DNA from: an uncultured Pseudorhodoferax sp.
GTDB lineage: Bacteria; Pseudomonadota; Gammaproteobacteria; Burkholderiales; Burkholderiaceae
Assembly: GCA_913776795.1 (NCBI GenBank)
Contig: CAJYRH010000070.1
Span: forward strand, 1-6,488
Length of the DNA: 6,488 nt
Reading direction: 5' to 3'
The notes under the pieces were generated by a model. It did no database searches and was not told where the DNA came from. It was given only the letters and a program-made list of their open reading frames with translations. A program made the translations under genes and the position numbers. Positions 1 to 5,286 of the stretch are shown piece after piece; positions within the stretch are counted from its first letter, which is position 1; the number at the start of each line of letters is the position of its first letter.

Positions 1-57
1 ATAGAACGAGTGCCTCCTAAGCGCTAGATACAGGTTCGATTCCTGTCGAGGGGACCA
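1..57 (+). tRNA. tRNA-Arg (anticodon CCT), 3' part, cut by the window edge
   Basis: The 3' three quarters of a tRNA can be folded by eye. The anticodon stem pairs 9-13 with 21-25 (one G-U pair) around a seven-base loop at 14-20 with anticodon CCT at 16-18, which reads the AGG arginine codon. The T arm pairs 30-34 with 42-46 around the loop TTCGATT. The 3' acceptor strand is 47-53, followed by discriminator A54 and an encoded CCA at 55-57. The anticodon arm and T arm closely resemble the E. coli tRNA-Arg(CCT) as I remember it. The 5' acceptor strand and most of the D arm lie to the left of the window, so acceptor pairing cannot be checked; the missing strand should read close to CCCCTCG. tRNA-Arg(CCT) genes are known integration targets for phages and islands, which matters for reading the sparse DNA that follows. 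Confidence 0.93.
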
Positions 58-77
58 GCAGGATCCGCCAGTCCTGC
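58..77 (+). terminator. Hairpin directly after the tRNA CCA end
   Basis: GCAGGA (58-63) is perfectly complementary to TCCTGC (72-77), with an 8-base loop. It starts on the first base after the tRNA CCA. No T tract follows, so it is not a classical intrinsic terminator. It may mark the 3' trailer used in tRNA processing or termination, or may be chance. Confidence 0.3.
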
Positions 78-418
78 GGCATCGGCCCGAACAAGGCACC
101 AATCAGATCTGCAGCCATGCACGCCCAGGCCCTGCAGTCTGCCGCCTATAAGGTTCCGGGCTGTTGAGGCAACCATGACTGAGCACTTTTCGCCGTGCGA
201 GCGAGCCGCAGGCGCCAGAGCGAACGCAGTTCGTTCCGCTGGGAACGACGCAAACCATGTGGCGCTTGACTATCCATGCGCCTTGAAAGGTCGACGTCCA
301 CGCCGCGCGCCATCCGCTGCAGCGAATGCAGCGCATGGGGGCTCCGTCGCGCACCGGGGTGCGCGTCGGCGGTGATCGGACTGTCAGACGCGGTAGGACT
401 CGTCCGATGACGAGCTGC
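78..418. other. Non-coding stretch rich in short perfect hairpins
   Basis: I see no convincing gene here. Open frames on both strands give arginine- and alanine-rich translations typical of unselected GC-rich DNA. Four perfect inverted repeats can be placed: TCGTTCC/GGAACGA at 231-237 and 242-248 (loop 4); CGCTGCA/TGCAGCG at 315-321 and 327-333 (loop 5); CGCGCACC/GGTGCGCG at 348-355 and 358-365 (2 bases between arms); CTCGTC/GACGAG at 399-404 and 409-414 (loop 4). None is followed by a T run. The stretch could be the remains of an integrated element, an untranslated leader or a structured RNA. GC-rich DNA yields such stems by chance, so only their clustering is notable. Confidence 0.5.
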
Positions 419-448
419 TTTACACAATCACCGGGTTAACCCTAGGAT
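419..448 (+). promoter_or_regulatory. Sigma70-type promoter for the small membrane/secreted protein
   Basis: A -35 box TTTACA (419-424) and a -10 box TAGGAT (443-448) are separated by 18 bases. Transcription would start near 455, giving a leader of roughly 47 bases to the ATG at 502. The perfect 10-base palindrome GGGTTAACCC (433-442) fills the 3' half of the spacer and abuts the -10 box, a position where a repressor could block RNA polymerase. Box identity is by eye against the E. coli consensus. Confidence 0.5.
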
Positions 449-501
449 CACCTGCAAGTCCTTCCCGCACGGGGCTGGCACGGTGTTTGCACAACAAAAA
501 A

Positions 502-732
502 ATGACCTCCCTCAAGCTCAAACGCCTCCTCGTCGCCGTCGTGTCGTTGCTTGCCGTTTCGGCTGCCGTCGCCTTCGGTGCCTATCCCAACCTGCCCACG
601 GTGACCGAGCTGCCATTGCCCATGGCGTCAATGGAGTCCTGGGCTGCAGGACTGCTGGCTGAAGATGGCTGGAAGGTTGTCGCGGCGGTGGCCGTGATGG
701 CAGTCATTGCCAAACGCAGTGGCAAGGCCTAG
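502..732 (+). CDS. Small exported or membrane protein, 76 residues, coat-protein-like layout
   Basis: I do not recognise this gene with certainty. The product starts with a basic stretch (K5, K7, R8) and a hydrophobic core (residues 9-24) ending in AVA at 22-24, a good signal peptidase I site. A proline-rich linker follows (29-40), then a mildly acidic segment (E45, E54, D55), a hydrophobic stretch (58-70) and the basic end KRSGKA. Cleavage after 24 would leave about 52 residues. This order (signal peptide, acidic amphipathic part, membrane span, basic tail) and size match inovirus major coat proteins such as M13 gp8 or the CoatB family, but the second hydrophobic stretch is short and no sequence signature is certain. 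It could equally be an ordinary two-span small membrane protein. The ATG at 502 is preferred over an in-frame TTG at 487; no clear Shine-Dalgarno is visible, only an A-rich stretch before the ATG. It has a promoter at 419-448 and a hairpin right after its stop, suggesting a single-gene unit. Confidence 0.6.
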   Translation: MTSLKLKRLLVAVVSLLAVSAAVAFGAYPNLPTVTELPLPMASMESWAAGLLAEDGWKVVAAVAVMAVIAKRSGKA

Positions 733-748
733 GGGCTGTAACCAGCCC
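733..748 (+). terminator. Hairpin abutting the stop codon of the small gene
   Basis: GGGCTG (733-738) and CAGCCC (743-748) form a perfect 6-base-pair stem with loop TAAC, beginning on the first base after the TAG stop at 730-732. There is no T tract downstream, so it may protect the mRNA 3' end or aid factor-dependent termination rather than act as an intrinsic terminator. Confidence 0.35.
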
Positions 749-1130
749 AGTCTGTGAGCCTTCCCAGGTTCATGCGGCGTCACGACACCGTTCGCGCACG
801 CCCGTAACGGGTGCATTCCATCTCAGTTCCGAACCTGCAATCACGGTGGTGGGGGGTGCACTGCGCCTGCCCTTCGGCTACCCGCTGGAGTGGGTCGGCT
901 TCTCGACGACCCAAGCCCAGGCGCAGATCCGAAATTGCCCACCGCCTGGTCGCGGCGGAAGCGCCCATGCCCACCACACTGAAGCTTCTGGATGCAGATC
1001 GCATGGCCGGCCTGCGCCGACCTCGCCATCAAGGTGAGTGAGAAGTTGTCGCCTGCGCGCTGACCCTCGCGACGGGAGTCCTTCATGCTGGCGGTTCAGG
1101 AGGCACGCGGCCCTACCTGCGCTGCAGGTG
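749..1130. other. Stretch without a recognisable gene
   Basis: Several short open frames overlap here on both strands, but none has a plausible start signal or a protein-like composition, and I recognise no domain or transposase fragment. A small stem CCCG/CGGG lies near 801-811, and a perfect hairpin ACCTGC/GCAGGT with a 3-base loop sits at 1115-1129. The stretch may be decayed sequence or simply a long intergenic region between the tRNA neighbourhood and the DUF2501 gene. Confidence 0.5.
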
Positions 1131-1159
1131 CCAAAGTACCACGGGTGCCGCTCTAAAAT
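1131..1159 (+). promoter_or_regulatory. Possible promoter of the DUF2501 gene
   Basis: A -10-like box TAAAAT occupies 1154-1159, standing out in very GC-rich surroundings. The -35 region about 17 bases upstream (near 1131-1136, CCAAAG) is a poor match, so the promoter would be weak or dependent on an activator or another sigma factor. The hairpin at 1115-1129 ends just before the -35 region. A start near 1166 would give a leader of about 75 bases. Confidence 0.35.
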
Positions 1160-1240
1160 CCGCCGCGGTCACACACCCTCGGCCTCTTAGTCCAGACCCG
1201 AGGCCAAGGGCCGCGCACCCGCACCACCGAGGACACCAGC

Positions 1241-1675
1241 ATGGCCACCCACACCCTTCGCACAGCCACCCTCGCCCTCACATTCCTGGCCGCCGTGTCG
1301 ACGCAGGCCGCGAGCCCGCTCGACGCGCTCAAAGGTGCCGCAGGCGAGCAGTTCGGAGGCAGTGCAGCAGGCATGTTGGGTGGGCTGGGCCTGCCCAGCA
1401 TCGGCAGCGGTACTGCCAGCAACGCAGCCGGCGTTCTGCAGTACTGCATCGAGCGCAAGTACCTTGCCGGCGGTGCCGCAGGCATCAAGGACAAGCTGCT
1501 GGGCAAGATCGGTCTGGGCGGCGGCAAGGAGACGCAGGACAAGGGCTACCAGAGCGGCCTGTCCGGCATCCTGAGTGGCAGCGACGGCAAGACCTTCGAC
1601 ATGGGCAAGCTGCAGGACCGAATCAAGGACAAGGCTTGCGAATACGTGCTGGACAACGCCAAGTCGCTGATCTGA
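1241..1675 (+). CDS. DUF2501 family periplasmic protein (YjjA-like)
   Basis: A 144-residue secreted protein of unknown function. The N terminus (residues 1-24) is a signal peptide: few charges, a hydrophobic core at 8-19 and a probable cleavage near TQA at 21-23. A glycine- and alanine-rich part follows (31-65). The conserved core begins with NAAGVLQYCIERKYL (61-75) and runs to the C-terminal KDKACEYVLDNAKSLI (129-144); both stretches match the pattern of E. coli YjjA as I remember it, as does the length. Two cysteines, C69 and C133, sit at conserved places and could form a disulfide in the periplasm. The start is supported by GAGGA at 1229-1233, 7 bases before the ATG. It converges on yqaA with only 6 bases between stop codons and no hairpin between them, so the two transcripts may overlap. 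No function is established for the family that I can state. Confidence 0.88.
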   Translation: MATHTLRTATLALTFLAAVSTQAASPLDALKGAAGEQFGGSAAGMLGGLGLPSIGSGTASNAAGVLQYCIERKYLAGGAAGIKDKLLGKIGLGGGKETQDKGYQSGLSGILSGSDGKTFDMGKLQDRIKDKACEYVLDNAKSLI

Positions 1676-1681
1676 CCTGCC

Positions 1682-2161
1682 TCAGTGCCAGACCCCGGGA
1701 AACGCCCAGACCAGCGACCCCGTCATGATCAGGTACCGCAAAAACTTGCCGATGGCCATGTAGACCAGGCAGGGCCAGAACGGCAACCGCAGCCAGCCCG
1801 CCACCGCGCACAGCGGATCGCCCACCGCCGGCAGCCAGGCCAGCAAGCAGGCCTTGGGCCCCAGCTTCTTCAGCCAGCCCAGCACCCGCACGTGGTGCGA
1901 GGAATGGCTGTAGCGATCGGCCACCTTGTGCGCGCCATAGCCCAACCACCAGTCCAGCGCGCCCCCCAGCGTGTTGCCCACCGTGGCGACGAGTATGGCC
2001 GGCCAGAACAGTTCGGGGTTGAGCTTGACCAGGCCGAACACCACTGGCTCGGAGCCCAGCGGCAGCAGCGTCGCCGAAATGAAGGACACGACGAACACCG
2101 TGCTCAGGCCGAACTCGGGCAGCGCCAGCGCGCTCAGCAGTTGGTTCAGCCAGGCTTCCAT
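1682..2161 (-). CDS. yqaA: YqaA family inner-membrane protein (VTT/DedA-like)
   Basis: A 159-residue integral membrane protein resembling E. coli YqaA, a small member of the VTT (SNARE-associated, DedA-like) superfamily. DedA relatives act in lipid flipping and membrane homeostasis; the role of YqaA itself is not established. Visible hallmarks are the re-entrant segment ISATLLPLGSEPV (28-40), the motif GNTLGGALDWWLG (62-74), and LPAVGDPLCAVAGWLRLP (110-127), followed by GKFLRY (138-143). Hydrophobic stretches lie near 18-44, 52-75, 104-122 and 129-154. Length fits the family. The ATG at 2161 is the only good start, yet no Shine-Dalgarno precedes it; a -10-like TATACT lies only about 10 bases upstream, so the mRNA may be nearly leaderless. 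It is transcribed divergently from dusB and converges with the DUF2501 gene. Confidence 0.9.
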   Translation of the reverse strand: MEAWLNQLLSALALPEFGLSTVFVVSFISATLLPLGSEPVVFGLVKLNPELFWPAILVATVGNTLGGALDWWLGYGAHKVADRYSHSSHHVRVLGWLKKLGPKACLLAWLPAVGDPLCAVAGWLRLPFWPCLVYMAIGKFLRYLIMTGSLVWAFPGVWH

Positions 2162-2170
2162 GAGCGGGGC

Positions 2171-2176
2171 AGTATA
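2171..2176 (-). promoter_or_regulatory. -10-like box for yqaA
   Basis: On the minus strand 2176-2171 reads TATACT, a five-of-six match to the sigma70 -10 consensus in a GC-rich setting. The expected start near 2164 is within about 3 bases of the yqaA ATG. No good -35 box is seen at the usual distance. Confidence 0.4.
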
Positions 2177-2217
2177 GGGGGCCGCTCCGCCCCGCCCGTG
2201 TAGGCCGCCGACCGTTT

Positions 2218-2246
2218 CAATTGCTGAAATATCAGGCAGCTAGAAT
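2218..2246 (+). promoter_or_regulatory. Promoter of the dusB-fis-purH operon with a possible Fis site
   Basis: TAGAAT (2241-2246) is a strong -10 candidate; with a 17-base spacer the -35 region is CAATTG (2218-2223), a weak match. The AT-rich block 2215-2232 contrasts with its surroundings. The 15-base sequence 2223-2237 has the G and C ends and A/T-rich centre of the Fis recognition pattern and contains the inverted repeat CTGA/TCAG around AATA. In E. coli, Fis represses this same operon by binding at the promoter; the same control is inferred here. Bases just after the -10 box (CCGACCCC) form a GC-rich discriminator, a feature tied to stringent control, and the transcript would probably start with C near 2253. 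Confidence 0.5.
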
Positions 2247-2250
2247 CCGA

Positions 2251-2283
2251 CCCCCGCGTCCCCTCCCGCCCCCCCGCCCCACC
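2251..2283 (+). other. C-rich dusB leader; G-quadruplex motif on the minus strand
   Basis: Of the 33 bases before the dusB ATG, 26 are C, including a run of seven (2269-2275). There is no Shine-Dalgarno sequence. On the minus strand the same bases carry five runs of three or more G separated by 1-4 bases, which fits the standard intramolecular G-quadruplex pattern. This strand is the template for dusB. Whether the structure forms is unknown. Confidence 0.6.
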
Positions 2284-3324
2284 ATGCAGATCGGCCAGTT
2301 TCCATTGGCGAACAACGTGTTCGCCGCCCCCATGGCCGGGGTGACGGACCGCCCGTTCCGCCAGTTGTGCAAGCAGCTCGGGGCCGGCTATGCGGTCAGC
2401 GAAATGGTGACCTCGCGGCGCGACCTGTGGGCTTCGCTGAAGACCTCGCGCCGGGCCGACCACGCCGGCGAGGCCGCGCCCATCGCCGTGCAGATCGCCG
2501 GCACCGATCCCGAGATGATGGCCGAGGCGGCCGCCTACAACCTGGACCGTGGCGCCCAGATCATCGACATCAACATGGGCTGCCCGGCCAAGAAGGTCTG
2601 CAACAAGTGGGCCGGCTCGGCCTTGATGCAGAACGAGGCGCTGGCCGTGGCCATCGCACAGGCCGTGGTGGCCGTCTGCGCACCGCAGAACGTGCCGGTC
2701 ACGCTCAAGATGCGCACGGGCTGGTGCGCCGAGCAGCGCAATGCCGTGGTGCTGGCACGCGCCTTCGAGAACGTCGGCATCCAGATGCTGACCGTGCACG
2801 GCCGCACGCGCGAGCAGGGCTACAGTGGCCATGCCGAGTACGAGACCATCGCGGCCGTGAAGGCCGCCGTGCGCGTCCCGGTGGTGGCCAATGGCGACAT
2901 CACCACGCCCGAGCGCGCACGCGAGGTGCTGGCCGCCACGGGCGCGGACGCCGTCATGGTCGGCCGCGCAGCCCAGGGTCGCCCCTGGATCTTCCGCGAG
3001 ATCGTGCACTTCCTCGCGACGGGCGAGCACCTGGCGCCGCCCTTGGTGGCCGAGGTGAGGCGTCTGCTGCTGGACCACCTGGCCGAGCACTACGCGTTGT
3101 ATGGCGAATACACCGGCGTGCGCTCGGCGCGCAAGCACATCGGCTGGTACGTGCGCGAATTGCCGGGGGGCGAGGCCTTTCGCCAGCGCATGAACCGGCT
3201 CGAGCAGCCGACCGAACAACTGGCCGCCGTGGCCGAATTCATGGACGGGATGGGCAGCCTGCAGGAGCGCATGCCCGCCACCGTGCCGAGCAGCCAAGAA
3301 CTTCTGGAGGAGAGCGCAGCGTGA
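2284..3324 (+). CDS. dusB: tRNA-dihydrouridine synthase B
   Basis: A flavoenzyme of 346 residues that uses FMN and NADPH to reduce specific uridines in the tRNA D loop to dihydrouridine, in the cytoplasm. Family marks in order: AAPMAGVTDRPFR (14-26, start of the FMN barrel), VQIAGTDP (69-76), INMGCPAKKV (96-105) with the catalytic cysteine C100, LKMRTGW (141-147) with the FMN-contacting lysine, VHGRTR (171-176), ANGDI (202-206) and GRAAQGRPWIF (228-238), then the C-terminal helical tRNA-binding domain including RKHIGWY (283-289). The sequence tracks E. coli DusB closely, and the fis gene next door separates it from DusA and DusC. It is about 25 residues longer than E. coli DusB, with a low-complexity C-terminal tail (from about 322). 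The ATG at 2284 is chosen because homology begins there; it lacks a Shine-Dalgarno. Its last codons carry the fis ribosome binding site. Confidence 0.96.
   Translation: MQIGQFPLANNVFAAPMAGVTDRPFRQLCKQLGAGYAVSEMVTSRRDLWASLKTSRRADHAGEAAPIAVQIAGTDPEMMAEAAAYNLDRGAQIIDINMGCPAKKVCNKWAGSALMQNEALAVAIAQAVVAVCAPQNVPVTLKMRTGWCAEQRNAVVLARAFENVGIQMLTVHGRTREQGYSGHAEYETIAAVKAAVRVPVVANGDITTPERAREVLAATGADAVMVGRAAQGRPWIFREIVHFLATGEHLAPPLVAEVRRLLLDHLAEHYALYGEYTGVRSARKHIGWYVRELPGGEAFRQRMNRLEQPTEQLAAVAEFMDGMGSLQERMPATVPSSQELLEESAA
3306..3312 (+). promoter_or_regulatory. Shine-Dalgarno that sets the GTG start of fis
   Basis: GGAGGAG, a near-perfect anti-16S match, lies 8 bases before the GTG at 3321 inside the last dusB codons. 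It is by far the strongest ribosome binding site in the operon and fixes the fis start despite the GTG codon and the lack of an intergenic gap. Confidence 0.85.
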
Positions 3325-3557
3325 GCAAGAAAAGTATCGAAGAGTGCGTGCGCAGCAGCCTGGAAACCTACCTCAAAGACCTGCACGGCATCGAACCCAA
3401 TGGCGTCTACGAGATGATGATCCGCGCCGTCGAAAAGCCCATGCTCGAGGTCGTGATGCAGCATGCCGAGCACAACCAGTCGCGTGCCGCCGAATGGCTG
3501 GGCCTGAACCGCAACACGCTGCGCAAGAAGCTCGTTGACCACAAGCTCATCAAGTGA
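3321..3557 (+). CDS. fis: Fis family nucleoid-associated DNA-binding protein
   Basis: A 78-residue homodimeric DNA-bending protein that shapes the nucleoid and tunes rRNA, tRNA and other growth-linked promoters. The C-terminal helix-turn-helix is plain: [20 protein letters not shown] (52-71) nearly matches the E. coli Fis recognition region, including the RKK at 68-70. Residues 27-50 form the dimerisation helices (for example [19 protein letters not shown], 29-47). The protein is 20 residues shorter than E. coli Fis (98), the difference lying in the N terminus, where E. coli Fis has the mobile arms needed to stimulate Hin-type recombinases. This short form is usual in betaproteobacteria as far as I know. 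The GTG start overlaps the dusB stop as GTGA, and a strong ribosome binding site supports translational coupling. purH follows after 37 bases. The end of a C-terminal HTH such as that of NtrC-type regulators looks similar, but size and dusB linkage favour Fis. Confidence 0.94.
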   Translation: MSKKSIEECVRSSLETYLKDLHGIEPNGVYEMMIRAVEKPMLEVVMQHAEHNQSRAAEWLGLNRNTLRKKLVDHKLIK

Positions 3558-3594
3558 GCCGGCCCCCATCCCTTTGCTTTTCTCCTTCGATCCG

Positions 3595-5226
3595 ATGAAC
3601 GCACTGATCTCCGTTTCCGACAAGACCGGCGTGCTGGCGCTGGCCCAGGGCCTGCATGCGCTGGGCGTCAAGCTGCTGTCCACCGGCGGCACCGCCAAGC
3701 TGCTGGCCGATGCCGGGCTGCCAGTGACCGAAGTCGCCGACCACACCGGTTTTCCCGAGATGCTGGACGGCCGCGTCAAGACGTTGCACCCGAAGATCCA
3801 CAGCGGCCTGTTGGCGCGCCGCGAACTGCCAGCGCACATGGCGGCGCTGGCCGACCACGGCATCGAGACCATCGACCTGCTGGTCGTGAACCTCTACCCG
3901 TTCGAAGCCACCGTGGCCAAGCCCGGTTGCACGCTGGAAGATGCCATCGAGAACATCGACATCGGCGGCCCGGCCATGGTGCGCAGCGCGGCCAAGAACT
4001 GGAAGGACGTGGCGGTGCTGACCGACGCCTCCCAGTACGAGGCCGTGCTGGCCGAACTTCGATCCGGGAACGGCAGGCTGTCGGACAAGACGCGTTTCGC
4101 GCTGTCGGTGGCCGCGTTCAACCGCATCGCCGATTACGACGGCGCCATCAGCGACTTCCTCTCGGCGGTGGACTTCGAGGCCAGCGCCGGCCAGCCCGCA
4201 CCCGTGCGTGCGCTGTTCCCGGCGCAGAGCAACGGCCGCTTCGTCAAGCTGCAGGACCTGCGCTACGGCGAGAACCCGCACCAGCAGGCCGCGTTCTACC
4301 GCGACCTGTACCCGGCACCCGGCTCGCTCGTGAGCGCCAAGCAGTTGCAGGGCAAGGAGCTCTCGTACAACAACATCGCCGATGCCGACGCCGCCTGGGA
4401 GTGCGTCAAGAGCTTCGACGTGCCGGCCTGCGTGATCGTCAAGCACGCCAACCCCTGCGGCGTGGCCGTCGGACGGGACGCGCTGGACGCCTACGGCAAG
4501 GCCTTCCAGACCGACCCGACCTCCGCCTTCGGCGGCATCATCGCCTTCAATCGCCCGGTCGACCTGGCCACGGCGCAGCAGGTGCACAAGCAGTTCGTCG
4601 AAGTGCTGATGGCCCCGGGCTACAGCGACGAGGCGCTGGCATTGTTCCAGTCGACCAAGGCCAAGCAGAACGTGCGTGTGCTGCAGATCGCCCTGCCGAA
4701 CGCCTATGGCGCCGCTGACGCGACGCGTGGCGGCGCCACCGACTGGGACAACGGCCGCAACGCCATGGACGTCAAGCGGGTTGGCTCGGGCCTGTTGATC
4801 CAGACCGCCGACAACCACGAACTGCAACTGGCCGACCTCAAGGTGGTGACGAAGAAGCAGCCAACGGCGGAGGAACTGCAGGATCTGCTGTTTGCCTGGA
4901 AGGTTGCGAAGTACGTCAAGAGCAACGCCATCGTGTTCTGCAAGAACGGCATGACCATGGGCGTAGGCGCCGGCCAGATGAGCCGACTGGACTCGGCGCG
5001 CATCGCCAGCATCAAGGCCGATCACGCCAAGCTGTCGCTGGCCGGCACGGCGGTGGCGAGCGATGCGTTCTTCCCGTTCCGCGATGGCCTGGACGTGGTG
5101 GTGGATGCGGGCGCGACCTGCGTGATCCAGCCTGGCGGTTCCATGCGCGACCAGGAGGTCATCGACGCGGCCGACGAGCGCGGCGTGGCCATGGTGTTCT
5201 CGGGCGTGCGGCACTTCCGCCACTGA
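3595..5226 (+). CDS. purH: Bifunctional AICAR transformylase / IMP cyclohydrolase
   Basis: A 543-residue cytoplasmic enzyme for the last two steps of purine synthesis: formyl transfer from 10-formyl-THF to AICAR, then ring closure to IMP. The N-terminal MGS-like cyclohydrolase domain (about 1-150) shows ISVSDKTG (5-12), [11 protein letters not shown] (28-37), [19 protein letters not shown] (51-69), NLYPF (99-103) and [15 protein letters not shown] (121-135). The C-terminal transformylase domain (about 200-543) shows RYGENPHQ (223-230), LSYNN (256-260), the catalytic pair K284-H285 in VKHANPCG (283-290), [11 protein letters not shown] (309-319), KSNAIVF (442-448), SDAFFPF (489-495) and the terminal GVRHFRH. 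The ATG at 3595 is chosen by homology; an upstream in-frame TTG at 3535 would overlap fis and add a tail foreign to the family. No Shine-Dalgarno is seen; the leader is pyrimidine-rich. Third gene of the dusB operon and followed by a terminator. I see no separate promoter in the 37-base gap and no PurR-like operator. Confidence 0.97.
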   Translation: MNALISVSDKTGVLALAQGLHALGVKLLSTGGTAKLLADAGLPVTEVADHTGFPEMLDGRVKTLHPKIHSGLLARRELPAHMAALADHGIETIDLLVVNLYPFEATVAKPGCTLEDAIENIDIGGPAMVRSAAKNWKDVAVLTDASQYEAVLAELRSGNGRLSDKTRFALSVAAFNRIADYDGAISDFLSAVDFEASAGQPAPVRALFPAQSNGRFVKLQDLRYGENPHQQAAFYRDLYPAPGSLVSAKQLQGKELSYNNIADADAAWECVKSFDVPACVIVKHANPCGVAVGRDALDAYGKAFQTDPTSAFGGIIAFNRPVDLATAQQVHKQFVEVLMAPGYSDEALALFQSTKAKQNVRVLQIALPNAYGAADATRGGATDWDNGRNAMDVKRVGSGLLIQTADNHELQLADLKVVTKKQPTAEELQDLLFAWKVAKYVKSNAIVFCKNGMTMGVGAGQMSRLDSARIASIKADHAKLSLAGTAVASDAFFPFRDGLDVVVDAGATCVIQPGGSMRDQEVIDAADERGVAMVFSGVRHFRH

Positions 5227-5244
5227 TGCACCGCCCTCCCCAAC

Positions 5245-5273
5245 AAAAAGCCCGCATTGCAGCGGGCTTTTTT
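5245..5273. terminator. Strong intrinsic terminator, probably bidirectional
   Basis: The stem GCCCGC (5250-5255) / GCGGGC (5262-5267) with a 6-base loop is flanked by five A before and six T after. The T run ends the purH transcript 18 bases beyond its stop. Read on the minus strand the A run becomes a T run, so the same hairpin would end the glycine-zipper gene transcript, whose stop lies 13 bases away. Confidence 0.93.
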
Positions 5274-5286
5274 CCTGGCAGCGAAT

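Noticed and set aside
175..375. 66-codon plus-strand frame with GAGG 5 bases before its ATG and TATAAG further upstream
   Set aside because: The translation is Ala/Arg-rich without hydrophobic segments or motifs, and two of the perfect hairpins lie within its second half. The start signals are short enough to be chance.
847..857. G-rich run GGTGGTGGGGGG as a quadruplex
   Set aside because: It does not contain four separated runs of three or more G.
811..1086. Overlapping short frames on both strands between the small gene and DUF2501, considered as a broken transposase or integrase
   Set aside because: No frame shows a recognisable motif, no terminal inverted repeats or target duplications were found, and composition looks non-coding.
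1676..1681. Possible terminator between the convergent DUF2501 and yqaA genes
   Set aside because: Only 6 bases separate the stop codons and no hairpin with a T run could be placed there.
2221..2283. In-frame TTG at 2221 as the dusB start
   Set aside because: It would precede the -10 box at 2241 and add a proline- and arginine-rich tail not seen in DusB. Homology begins at the ATG at 2284.
2146..3297. Open frame of 383 codons antisense to dusB
   Set aside because: Same GC-bias shadow. The translation is His- and Gly-rich, has no recognisable motif, and no ribosome site was found.
3535..3594. In-frame TTG at 3535 as the purH start
   Set aside because: It lies inside fis, lacks a good ribosome site and adds 20 residues foreign to PurH, whose conserved sequence begins at the ATG at 3595.
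3550..5223. Open frame of 557 codons antisense to almost all of purH
   Set aside because: It mirrors purH exactly, has a His/Arg/Gly/Val-rich translation without domains, and is expected from GC-rich third positions. purH matches its family along its full length.
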